NCBI GenBank assembly: GCA_963971285.1
Contig: OZ020250.1
Coordinates: 9,160,499-9,224,498 of the forward strand
Direction: 5' to 3'
Length of the DNA stretch: 64,000 bases
Source of the DNA: Astropecten irregularis
Lineage: Eukaryota; Echinodermata; Asteroidea; Paxillosida; Astropectinidae
Part shown: positions 28,901 to 39,200 of the stretch, piece after piece
Layout of the letters: each line of letters starts with the position of its first letter
Position numbering within the stretch: position 1 is the stretch's first letter
The notes under the pieces: generated by a model
Databases searched by the model: none
The model's input: the letters and a program-made list of their open reading frames with translations, nothing else
What the model was told of the DNA's origin: nothing
Made by a program: the position numbers and the translations under genes

Positions 28901-31900
28901 TTTAAGCTAGTGCAGGAAAAAGTTAACACAGACTCAGTGACAAAATCATGCTCTATACAACTGGAACTGGCGAAACATTAAGTATCCAATTCTCCACATT
29001 ATGGACCTACCTCTAGAATCCTATAAATCTGGCCTCAGTTTCCTTGCCCTTCATAGTTCTATACCAAATAATTCACAAACTGTGCTGAACTAAATTACTC
29101 GACAGTCAGAACAGAGGTGGACAGTCAAACCTGTATTTCACTTGGATTACGGGGCAATTCTCGTGGAAGTCAACAACCTCGACGACGTCACCCACACGAT
29201 ACCGGTAAAAACCCGATGGGGCAGTCATTACTATCTCGTAGCGTTTGCCAACCTCGACCTCATCGATGAGCAGCGTGTCTGGGTTGTCCTCACCACTGAA
29301 GAGGAAGAGAAATGAATGGTTAGACACAAAACGTCTGACAGATTTTGTTTAAGTTGCTACAGAAGCTCGCTGATGGCAGGGCAATGACAACATTATGAAA
29401 ACATACGTGAGAGAAATGGATAGGCCTATATCAGTCATCTCAGTGACCATCATCATCATTAAAACCATCATGTCACGTCTTCCAAGCAAAGTTCCAAAGG
29501 AAGGTTGGCCACCATGGTTCACCCTCTGCTTCTGTTTTCAGCAGTTCTTTTGCTTTCCTCTACTATATAGTATTAGTATTAAACCTCCCACGATTGCGTT
29601 TTGGTGTGCTTCATTGCTGCCTTAAGGACATACCAAGCATACATTAACATTCGTTGCGTAAGATCAGACACCAGTGATCTCACAGTTTGATCTAGGGCTT
29701 CCCTATCGTTCACTATCTTTCTCAACATGACAGTGTTTACCACTGACTTTTAATACCTGCAATCCTCGGGAATGAACTCCACTAGGACCTCGTAGGGGAG
29801 AATGACATACCGCCCTAGACTGCCGTCATTCCAAAAGTTCATTCCGACAACAGCCTCCGTACAGCTATAGTCAGGGCTAAAATGCCTCAGATCTGTTAAT
29901 GAAGCGTTTTAAACAACAAAAAGCACAGAGTAAATGCAGGATTAATCACACTTATTGTGAACAGCCTGACAATAATGACGGTTTCTCTCTTTGTTACACA
30001 GATTTGTTCTTGCTAAAAACCAAGATACGGGTCTTCAATGACTCTTCGGGTGATGCCCTGTCTTCAGTCTGTCCCCGTTTGTGGTGAGAATGTGGAATTG
30101 GTCGACGGGTTCACTTTTTATCTCGGCAGTAATGATATCCATTTCTCTGCAAGCTGTTATCATGAAAGGGCTTGTGGAGACAGTGGAGTGATGGTCTCAC
30201 TGGACCGGTACGGCGTTCGCGATATCTATGCAAGAGGACAAAGATTCGGGTCCCGGGTCTTGCCAGTCTTACTCTATGGTTGTGAGACATGAACTTTGAC
30301 TGGGGAAACGAAGGTGGAGCACTAGTGGATGATGTGGTGGGCAGTCTGTTCCTCGGCTCCGCATGGGCAAGCTGCTGATGGGCGCAGACCCCAGCGGTGC
30401 ATGTTGGCATTGAATCGGCCAACACCCGTCCGTTATACCCGGTTTAGTGTTGACTAGTTCTTGCGAGGAAGGTCAGCGCCAGGTGGTAGGCTTGTGTTTG
30501 GGTTGACTGAGAGTTGAGGGGTTCTGGGGGTCTCCTGCCAGCTGGTTCTCCATGCTTCAAGTGTGTGTTGAATAGCTCCGTAGGGTCCACCAAGAGTTGC
30601 TTTGTGGCGGGAGAACGGGCGCCGGGAAGGTAGGCATTGGCGACCAAGGTCTTGGGAGTCTGCAACAAGCTTGTGCAAGAGATGTGTTGGGTCCTGCGAG
30701 GCCTTACTCACAAGTCTGTGTGTATATATGGTTTTCCCTGCGTAGGGCGGATGGTGCTATGCAAGATAGTACCGGGAGGAACCCCGTTGGGATGGGTTTC
30801 AGGCAGCCGAAGTGACAATGCTCATGGTCTCGTTGAGGGTGGTGTCGAGTTTCCTGGCGTGTGCACTGCGACTCCATGCAGGGGAGGCATATTCTGCCGC
30901 GCTGTACACCAGGGCAAGGGTGCCGGTTCTTAAGGTGGAAGCGTTTGCTTCCCAACACGAGCCTGCAAGTCGTTGCAGGTTGTTCGTGGAGGAGACTTTG
31001 GCGCGCAACGATTCAAGGTGTTGTTTGTACGTCAGCTGCCTGTCCAGTTTCACTCCGAGGTATGTGGGAGTTGGGTTGTGCGGCAGGGGTGACCCGTTGA
31101 CGTTGACTGTGAGTTGGCGGTGGGCCTCCTTTGTATTGAGATGGAAAGCTGTGGAGGTTGTTTTTGCACTCACTCAGTTTCAGTCTCCACGTTTTCAGGT
31201 ACCCTACAATTTGTGAAATGTCTGAGGTACGGGTCTCCTTTACTGTTGTCCAGTTTCTGTCTGAGTATAAGAGGGCGAGGTCGTCTGCGTATCCGTACTG
31301 CCTTGATGTAGTTGAGGGCTGATCGCTGATGTACAGGTTGAAGAGCAATGAGCCAATACTGATCCTTGGGGGACTCAATTTTTGAGGCGCCGAGGGCGGC
31401 TGGCCTGTCCATCGCTTGTCTTCAGTTTACATAAGAGGATAGTACATTATGAACCGTACTAGGCGGCGGTCTGGAACACTCCGGAGGAGCTTCAAGGTAA
31501 GGCCCTGGTGCCAGACGGTGTCATAAGCCGCGGTGGGGTCCACCAGAACAACGCCAACTTTGTGACGTTTTTCGAAGCTGTCTTCGATGTCGTTCGCCAG
31601 CTTTACGATTTGGTGGACGGTGCTGCGTCCGCGGCGGAATGCTGCTTGTTGGTCGGGTAGTTGGGGGTCTAAAATGGGGTCCAGGCGGGCCAGGAGGAGT
31701 CGCTCCAGGATCTTGAATGGAACGCAGAGAACTTGGCCGGTAATTCTTGCGGTTGTCTGTTGGTTTGTTGGGTTTGGGTTGGGCAATGATTGTTGCCCTT
31801 CGCCAGATCTTGGGTATAGTGTGTTTACGCATTTTTGAGGCAGTCATGACATATGACATTATGGGCGAATCGCAACCATTAATTGCAAACTGTTATTGCG

Positions 31901-34900
31901 CTTTTCGCGACAGTTGACCGCCAGTTTCATAACATTTTGTATACATTTCACTTGATTTCTAATTATCGTAAACTAAAGCATCAACGATTATTCAGAAAAA
32001 AATCATGCCACTATTAAAACACACAAAGAAAATGTGCGCAGATTTGGGATGTTCGATGTATCTTTAATGAATGTGCAAACATCGCCTAACAAAACTGCGC
32101 AGATATTTGTGAATTTGTGACGGTAAGATCTGTACCAAACATCACGAATATGTGGGAAGATATTTCTGATGTTCGATGTTCCTCCTGCGCCCCCTTTCTT
32201 TGCCGTCTTGCGCATGATATGCATAGTTAATATCACGCTGTGAATAATGTAATGCACGCTCCAAGTGTCATGTGTCATGGCGACCACCGCGTCTCGCACT
32301 GGATACGAAACCACACTATCGCTAGCCTGTGTGAGGCAGGAAGAGTGAAACTCCTTGAGCCAATTCTGTCATTTTTGGCCACAGTGTAGCAAGAATTCTG
32401 GTGGAATGTTGTATGGCCCTTGGGCTTTCCCGATCTTCAGTTGTCCGATGGCAGTGGAAGGCTCTCCAGATCTGAAGGGTGTTGACATGTGGCCATCTGC
32501 TCCTGGGGCTTGCCAGATGTTTGTGGTTTCCTGCTTGACGGAACGGGTGTGGCCTTTTGCAGTATCCGTGAATCGTCCATTCGCAAGAAGATGTTCAGCA
32601 CCTGAGTTGGCTGATACAGGGCATTGTGTTGGTCTGGAGCTTCTGCCTGTGAGGCGGTTGAAGGTCTTCCAGGCCATTCTGCTGGAGTGGGTGAAGTCGA
32701 TGCCTTGGACAGTTTCCTCCCATCGCTCTCTGCGCTTTTTGTCAAGGCACTCCGTCAGGTCTGATGCTTTTGAGGTTGCCTCTTCGCCGGGTTCAGCATG
32801 CAGGTATATTGTAGTGTGCGTCACACTCCTCATCCCAGTTGGGTATCTACCGACGGCGGAAGCCGCGAGGGATGACCTTCTTTGCTGCCGTGATGGTGAG
32901 TTTGCAGTAGGCAAGGTCGGAGTTGGAGGAGGATGGAGAGGGAAGGTTGTCTATTCCTAAGTCCACCAGGTTTGTGAACTGGTTCCATCTAGCCTTGCGG
33001 AAGTTCCACCTCTTCACGGGTTTGGTAAGTATTGGTTCAATTGGGTTGTCTGGAGTGATCAGTGATGGCCTGGGCTGGGACCTGGGAAAGGGTTGCAGAA
33101 TAGTGCGGTGAGGTGAGGGGACATTGAGTTTTGCAAATGCAAGGTCGGGGTTTGAGCTGGTGTTCCCTCTTCCGGAGTGGAAGTTGTCTGGTTGCTTGGG
33201 GTCAAACAAGAGTTGCACACCGGACACCGAGGCCCAATCATCGAGTGCTGCTTCGTCTGGGTTTGTTGAGCTGTATCCCCAGGTAGTGCTTCGGCAGTTG
33301 AAGTCGCCAGCGTAGATGCAAGGCGAGTCAAAATAAATGCAGGGATAGTGTCTGCGAGGAGCCGGGGTTGTAGGGGCTTGCATATACATTGATGGTGGAC
33401 ACGCCTTCGATTTTGGTAGCTGTCCTTTCCACTGCGGAGTTTTGAGGGGAGGTAGCAATCGCTGTCCACCTTGCAGAGCTCCTGACGAAGGTGGCAATCC
33501 CATGGATGTCACTCTCCGTAGAGGCGGCCAATGTGAAACCGGGAATTTTGAGTCGGGAGCTTTCACTCGTGGGTTTCTTGAAGGAGGATGGCGGTAGGAT
33601 TATTGTCGACCTCCTCGTGGTGAGCCCTGGTATTAAACTGATTCGTCAGGCGAACGACAACAACCAGAGACAGCAGCAACAGCTACAGCTATATAGCTAC
33701 AGCCTAAACTTCCAACTCACTGCATCACGCATCAGTCCCTGTGAGTGATCCTGCCAGGCGGAGTATCTTCTCGATAGAACCTTCTGGCAGGTCTCGGCCG
33801 GTAGGGCGTCTACATGACACGTGGTTGCGTCAGGTGGATCGTTATTTTGCTGAGATGGGGGATGGGTCGCGTGGCTGCCGGGGGATTGCCGGAGTACAGC
33901 TCGATAGATGCGGCAACGCGCTACCGCGCGTGCTCCCACTTATTGATTGATTGAATCATAGGGCCTTTTCGAAACGGAGGCTTAGGCTCAGGCTCAGTCT
34001 CCAGCTCTGACATCCACATGCTGAAAATATAGGTTGTGGTTTTTCATTGAAGCTGAAACTCTATTATCCTTTTCAAACCGGAGAATCTACTTTAGAACCG
34101 CAGCCAAAAGTCTCTATTTTGATGCCCGTTATTTCAGAATGGATTCACGAAATGGAGCTGGAGCCTGAAACGGAGCCTGAGCCTCCGTTTCGAAAACGCC
34201 CTAGTAGACCATGTCAAGAGAATTTTAAAAGTTTCAGTTGAAGTTGAACGTGCTTCACATCAAATGAATAACATTGCATATCATTCTTATCAAACATTAT
34301 TAAGAAAACCAAACAACCAAGCAAAACAAATAGACTGGCTACAGTAATATTCTTCATACTTCATACCTTTAGCGTATCTTGCGTTGAGCTTTTTCATGTA
34401 TCCAGAAATGTCAATGGTTAAGAGGCAATCAATATGCTGCCAGATTCTGCCTATGATTCCCACAAAGCCACGTTCCATCTCCTCCTTCAGCTCTTGGGCT
34501 CTGGTCGGGTTTGGCTTTAAGGCTGCATCCAGAGAGCGCCGTATCTCATCGTCTATGTTCAGTCTGGGATTGACCCGCCCCTCAGTGAGATCCTCCAGCA
34601 GCATGTCCTGTTCGTCTTCCAGCATGACGAACGCTCGGTACACCTGGGACGCAAAAGGCGCCACGAAAGTAGAAAGGTTTCTGTCCGTCAAAGCAAAGAG
34701 AAGGTGGACATAGGTAGCTTCGAAGTCTGTGGAAATCTGGAAGGCACTAAAAGGTGTATTCAGGGAGATATGCACGAGCAGGGCTGACAGGCCGCCACTT
34801 CCATTAGGGTCTTCTTCTCTGTTAGTTGCTATAAAGGTAGCTGCACAAATAGGCAATCTTGATTGTGTGAACTTCAGAGTGGGTTTGCAGTACAACATGC

Positions 34901-35806
34901 AAAATTTTTGCACCGGACTTGACTTGCCAAGGCCTACATGTCGGTAAACAAGAAACATCAACATTTTGATGCTCGAAGAGAATACATATGGAATAAGCTT
35001 TCCCTTGCCCGTTGTGCCGGAGGATATCCCGAACCTTTCTACTCCACCAGCCACGCAGACATTCTTCTCCCCATCAGCAAGTCTCTTGAAGTATTCCTCG
35101 TAGTGATCGTACTTGGTTAGCGGATGCTTCTTGCGGTATTCCTTCACCGAGTCAATGCCTTTCAAGTAACGTCTGCCGTACTCTGTGTCAGCATCCCGGG
35201 CAATTAGCTTCAGCAGAAACGCCTCCTGCTCCTTCCGCGGCTGCTTCCACACCTTCGCCATCTTCGACAAGAAATACGGAGCGTAGAAGCTGACTCCCTG
35301 GAAGATGACGTACTGCATCAAAAGCGTCTTCAAGGTGTGAGACTCGGAACATCGAAGGGTTGAGATGTGAAAAGCTATCAGGGTGGATAATGAGCCAACA
35401 ATCACCAGGATACCTGCAGAGTGATGATAATGTATAAAGAAAGGAAAATAACTGTCTGGTAGGCCTATACCGTAGTTATTTAACGCCGTGTAGATCCCAA
35501 ATGGCATTGTATTGCACTTGGCAGCTGCAACTCCGTCAAAACCCATACGCAAAATGATTTGGAACTTGGCAGAACTTCCTGTGCCATAAAAGACACACGG
35601 CCCTTAGTGTTATATAGGTTCATTGGTGCAAATGCTAGAATGGATTATAAATTATTGTAACACGACGTAGAAACTAAGCATATACCTGCAATGGCTTTCC
35701 ACACCACAGCCACATCGCTCATGATGAGAACTTTAACCAGATATGCAGTTGCAGATGCAGATACGATACCCCACAGCCGAAAGCGTGATGTCCACGATGC
35801 AACCAT
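25949..35806 (-). CDS. GHDC-like: GH3 domain-containing protein, copy 2 (GHDC-like), 639 aa
   Basis: Same architecture as copy 1. Exons: 35806-35686, 35413-34367, 29892-29757, 29295-29131, 27534-27386, 26548-26466, 26167-25949; 640 codons. One extra codon in exon 2 is balanced by one fewer in exon 6. It starts MVASWTSRF with a hydrophobic N-terminus. Motif I ISSGTTGKGK and motif III YRYRVGDVVE are intact. Motif II reads YSCTEA, with Ala where copies 1 and 3 have Gly; the key Glu is kept. Intron 2 (29893-34366) contains nested LINEs and a short inverted-repeat element. A TTTATT (AATAAA on the minus strand) at 25804-25809 lies about 140 bp past the stop and is a reasonable poly(A) signal. Its 5' flank resembles that of copy 1, so the duplication included the promoter. 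Confidence 0.92.
26823..27212 (-). repeat. TTAA MITE, family A, in intron 5 of GH3 copy 2
   Basis: Left end CTAAAGGTATAATACATGATTGG, right end TTACCAATCCTGTACTGAATCTTTAA; near full length. Confidence 0.75.
27778..28476. mobile_element. Nonautonomous DNA transposon, about 700 bp
   Basis: Ends are inverted repeats of about 45 bp with mismatches: CGATTCCAAATAGTGCGCCA then CCAAGAGTTT on the left, AACTCTTGGTGGCGCACTGT then TTGGAATCC on the right. Inner CTGCAGCCGC and GCGGCTGCAG also mirror. In intron 4 of GH3 copy 2. Confidence 0.7.
28605..28875 (-). repeat. TTAA MITE, family B, internally shortened
   Basis: TTAAAGGTATTATCATACTTTTG at the left, CCAAATATGATATTACCTTTAA at the right; about 100 bp shorter than full copies. 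Confidence 0.7.
30230..30315 (+). mobile_element. Fragment of a host-to-insertion LINE (LINE 2), RT thumb region
   Basis: The plus strand encodes RVLPVLLYGCET followed by TLTGE, a signature just after the reverse-transcriptase domain in many LINEs. The fragment stops where the minus-strand LINE begins. Its partner is at 33741-33950. Confidence 0.6.
30316..33740 (-). mobile_element. Non-LTR retrotransposon (LINE 1), Jockey/CR1-like, broken
   Basis: Minus-strand order: endonuclease (AILLQETH near 33580; AGDFNCRSTTWG, NPDLAF), linker, reverse transcriptase (VDPTAAYDTVWHQGL near 31540; GYADDLALLYSD near 31280), thumb (TPTYLGVKLDRQLTYKQHLE near 31060), and a C-terminal CPCG...HH zinc-knuckle-like stretch near 30340. 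The frame shifts repeatedly, and about 450 bp at 31860-32330 interrupts it before the RT core, so it is dead. It sits in intron 2 of GH3 copy 2, same strand. Clade assignment is tentative. Confidence 0.85.
31860..32330. mobile_element. Insertion within LINE 1
   Basis: LINE-like coding similarity stops at about 32330 and resumes at about 31860. The intervening DNA is AT-rich and unlike the GC-rich LINE. No clear inverted ends were seen, so its type is unknown. Confidence 0.5.
33741..33958 (+). mobile_element. C-terminal end of LINE 2
   Basis: The plus strand encodes RSRPVGRLHDTWLRQVDRYF and, in a shifted frame, terms like AATRYRACSHLLID, the typical C-terminus of LINE ORF2 proteins. It ends in ATTGATTGATTGAA, a LINE-style short-repeat tail. 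It is separated from 30230-30315 by LINE 1. Confidence 0.6.
33960..34205. repeat. Short inverted-repeat element, GGGCGTTTTCGAAACGGAGG family
   Basis: Starts GGGCCTTTTCGAAACGGAGG and ends CTCCGTTTCGAAAACGCCC; abuts the LINE 2 tail. Confidence 0.85.
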
Positions 35807-36228
35807 CTTGCTCAACTTTTCGTTTCGTAAAATAACTCTGCAGGCGATTTCACGAAAGTAGTAAAATCGGCTGCTGAATGCCCAATTGGCTCAGACAAGG
35901 CTATGGAAGAAAACAAAATTCCATTATGAAAGTATTCACCCGGATGAAAGAGTCGTGGTGTATACATAGGCACGATGGAGGCCGCAGTGACTATGGGTCA
36001 ATATTATGAATACATCTCGTTTTCTGCACATATGCTTTAAAGTTCAGCCAACCGGATATAGGGGCCTTGACATGAACGAGGCATTCTGTCAGCTGTAGTG
36101 AAATACTGTCGTTTGCTATATCCATTGTCACTACTGGACTATGTTTATAGTGCAATAGCTGGAAAGTACAACCATTTTATATTAGACCAAGGACTTTACA
36201 GTATAGGGCCTATACAACGTTACCGACA
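35807..36228. promoter_or_regulatory. Shared divergent promoter region of GH3 copies 2 and 3
   Basis: The two start codons are 422 bp apart on opposite strands, so both promoters must lie here or overlap the first exons. On the plus strand a TATA-like TTTTATATTA near 36174-36183 precedes the copy 3 ATG by about 50 bp. No clear TATA box is visible for copy 2. The half next to copy 2 resembles the DNA upstream of copy 1 (23014-23210). Confidence 0.55.
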
Positions 36229-39200
36229 ATGGCTGCATCGTGGACAACGCGGTTTCTACTGTGGGGGATTGTATCTGCGTGTGTTACTGCGTATGTGCTT
36301 CAAGTTTGCTTGATGGATGATGTTGGTGTGATATGGAAAGTCCTAGCAGGTATGAGTCCTTTTCCCTTCATGTAATCTATGGCATTGGTTTTATGGTATC
36401 TGTGGCATTGACAAAAGACGTGTAAGAAGAGAATTGTACTTAAAAGTTAGCAAAAAGGAATGGGAAGGCTTGTTTTTATATTCATGTAGATTATTCCATG
36501 ATTATTCTCGGCCCGTGTTGACCTGTGTGAACTGTATTCAGTGGGTCCGTCGACAAGTAGTTTTTAGCGTGGTCTTGCGCCATTATTGTTATGGCAAGCT
36601 GGGACTTACGGTGACCCAGAAGTGCCATATGAGTTGTGTTTGACAGTGACTAGAACCTTATGAAAGACCGGACCCCATACGTATTAATAAACGGTGGGCT
36701 TCCAGGATGTATTATTCTATGTATTTATTTTTTCATTTAATTATTAATGTACTTCATGATGAAACTATAGGTATACGCCGACTGTTCGTGGCCCGCGAAC
36801 TGCGTGCCAACTCCTCGGGGAATTACCTTAATAGTGATCATCATTGAACGGTTCATTTTCTTTCTCAAAAATGTCTCCTCTAGAAAATTGGTTCACCATG
36901 ACTGTGTGTCCGCTTGCACCACTTTAGTGCGGTGACGGGGCACGTGCTCATTGTTTGGGTTTAGGGAATGAGTAACGGGCTTGTTGGAATCATTTATAGG
37001 CCGTATCGTAGGTATATTGTGTAATTCTTAGTTTTTGTTGAAAAGTCTCTCAAAATAGAGTATCCACTTCGAAAGAGTAGCCAAAAGCCCAGGCCAAAAT
37101 ATTATACTGTCTTCTTAGTATTTAATGGTACAAAGATGGTCCGTCCTAGAAAAGTAGCCGGGCTACTTCATTTAGATAACTCACAATCAGTGTTAGATAA
37201 CTCACAATCAGTGTTCTGACCTCCAATATGATACCTCCAAATATCCAAAAAGGAAGACATTATTCATAACGTAGTCATGAAGAGATGAAAGTTCAGGCTC
37301 CACTTATCTTTTCTGCCGTGTTGAAGTACTCGTACTCGTACTCGAGTACAACTCGAGTACAGACAAATACTCGGTCCGTACTCGATTAAAAGTACTCCAA
37401 AATAAAATGTACTTGACCCGTATACTCGAAAAAAAAAATCCAAGATAAATGTACTTGGCCCGTACTCGATTCCATGTACTCCAATTTTTGGAGTACTTGA
37501 CCATTTAGTGCAAATTTAATTTTCGTTACAATTTAACGGTAGTGTTGCCGATTTCCGATAAATTATACAATGGGAGTATGGAGATCATCGGGAGTTTAGT
37601 ATCAAATGGAGTAAGCAGCACAGTGTCATTTGCAAGGTTTGAAAAACATTTATTTTTTGAGAAGAGTGGCACAACATGATCAACATCCAATTATAAACAT
37701 CTTTGTGAAACAAAATGTAATTTTTGGCACTGTGATGTTTGTTTACGTACTCGGACGCGGACTTGGACTCGGCCCTGTACTCGACCATGAATGTACTCGG
37801 ACTCGATACTTAGGACTTGGACTCGACAGCAATGTACTCGGACTCGGCCTAGTACTCAAGTACTCCGAGTACTCTGTACTCTGATCTGAGGACTCTACTC
37901 CAACATTGCTTTTCTGTTTGCAGGTATCCTGGTGATTGTAGGCTCGCTATCCACCCTGATAGCTTTCCACATCTCAACGCTGCGATGTTCCGAGTCTCAC
38001 ACCTTGAAGACGCTTCTGATGCAGTACGTCATCTTCCAGGGAGTCAGCTTCTACGCTCCGTATTTCTTGTCGAAGATGGCGAAGGTGTGGAAGCATCCGC
38101 GGAAGGAGCAGGAGGCGTTTCTGCTGAAGCTAATTGCCCGGGATGCTGACACAGAGTACGGCAGACGTTACTTGAAAGGCATTGACTCGGTGAAGGAATA
38201 CCGCAAGAAGCATCCGCTAACCAAGTACGATCACTACGAGGAATACTTCAAGAGACTTGCTGATGGGGAGAAGAATGTCTGCGTTGCTGGTGGAGTAGAA
38301 AGGTTCGGGATATCCTCCGGCACAACGGGCAAGGGAAAGCTTATTCCATTCGTCAGATCTAAACGCATTATTTTCTCAATATATTTGGGATACAAAGAAG
38401 TAGGCTTGGTCAAGTCAAGTCCGGTGCAAAAGTACTGCATGCTGTACTGCAAGCCAACGGTGAAGTTCACAAAATCAAGACTGCCTATTGCTCCAGTTAA
38501 CTTTATAGCAACAAACAGAGAAGAAAACCCTAACAAAAGGGGCGCCCTGTCAGGCCTTGTGCGTATTATCCAGACTTCACCCTTTAGCGCCTTCCAGATT
38601 TCCACAGATTTCGAAGCTACCTACGTCCACCTTCTCTTTGCTTTAAGGGACAGAAACCTTTCCACTTTCATGGCGCCTTTTGCGTCCCAGGTGTACCGAG
38701 CGTTCGCCATGCTGGAAGACGAACAGGACATGCTGCTGGAGGATCTCACTGAGGGGCGGGTCAATCCCAGACTGAACATAGACGATGAGATACGGCGCTC
38801 TCTGGATGCAGCCTTGAAGCCAAACCCGACCAGAGCCAAAGAGCTGAAGGAGGAGATGGAACGTGGCTTTGTGGGAATCGTAGGCAGAATCTGGCCGCAT
38901 ATTGATTGCCTCTTAACCATTGACATTTCTGGATACATGAAAAAGCTCAACGCAAGATACGGTAAAGGTATGAAGTATGAAGAATATTAATGTAGCCAGT
39001 CTATTTGTTTTGCATCTTGTATTGGTTGTTATTTTTCTTAATAGGCCTTTGCTTGAATGTCATCCATTATGTGAAGCACGGTTTAATTACTTCAACTTAA
39101 CTTCACAAGTAACTTTCTTGGTCTGCTGCGATGAACAAGATGAAAACTGTGTAACTTGAGAAAATAATCGCCAGGGGTAGATTTCACCAAACTCATCGTA

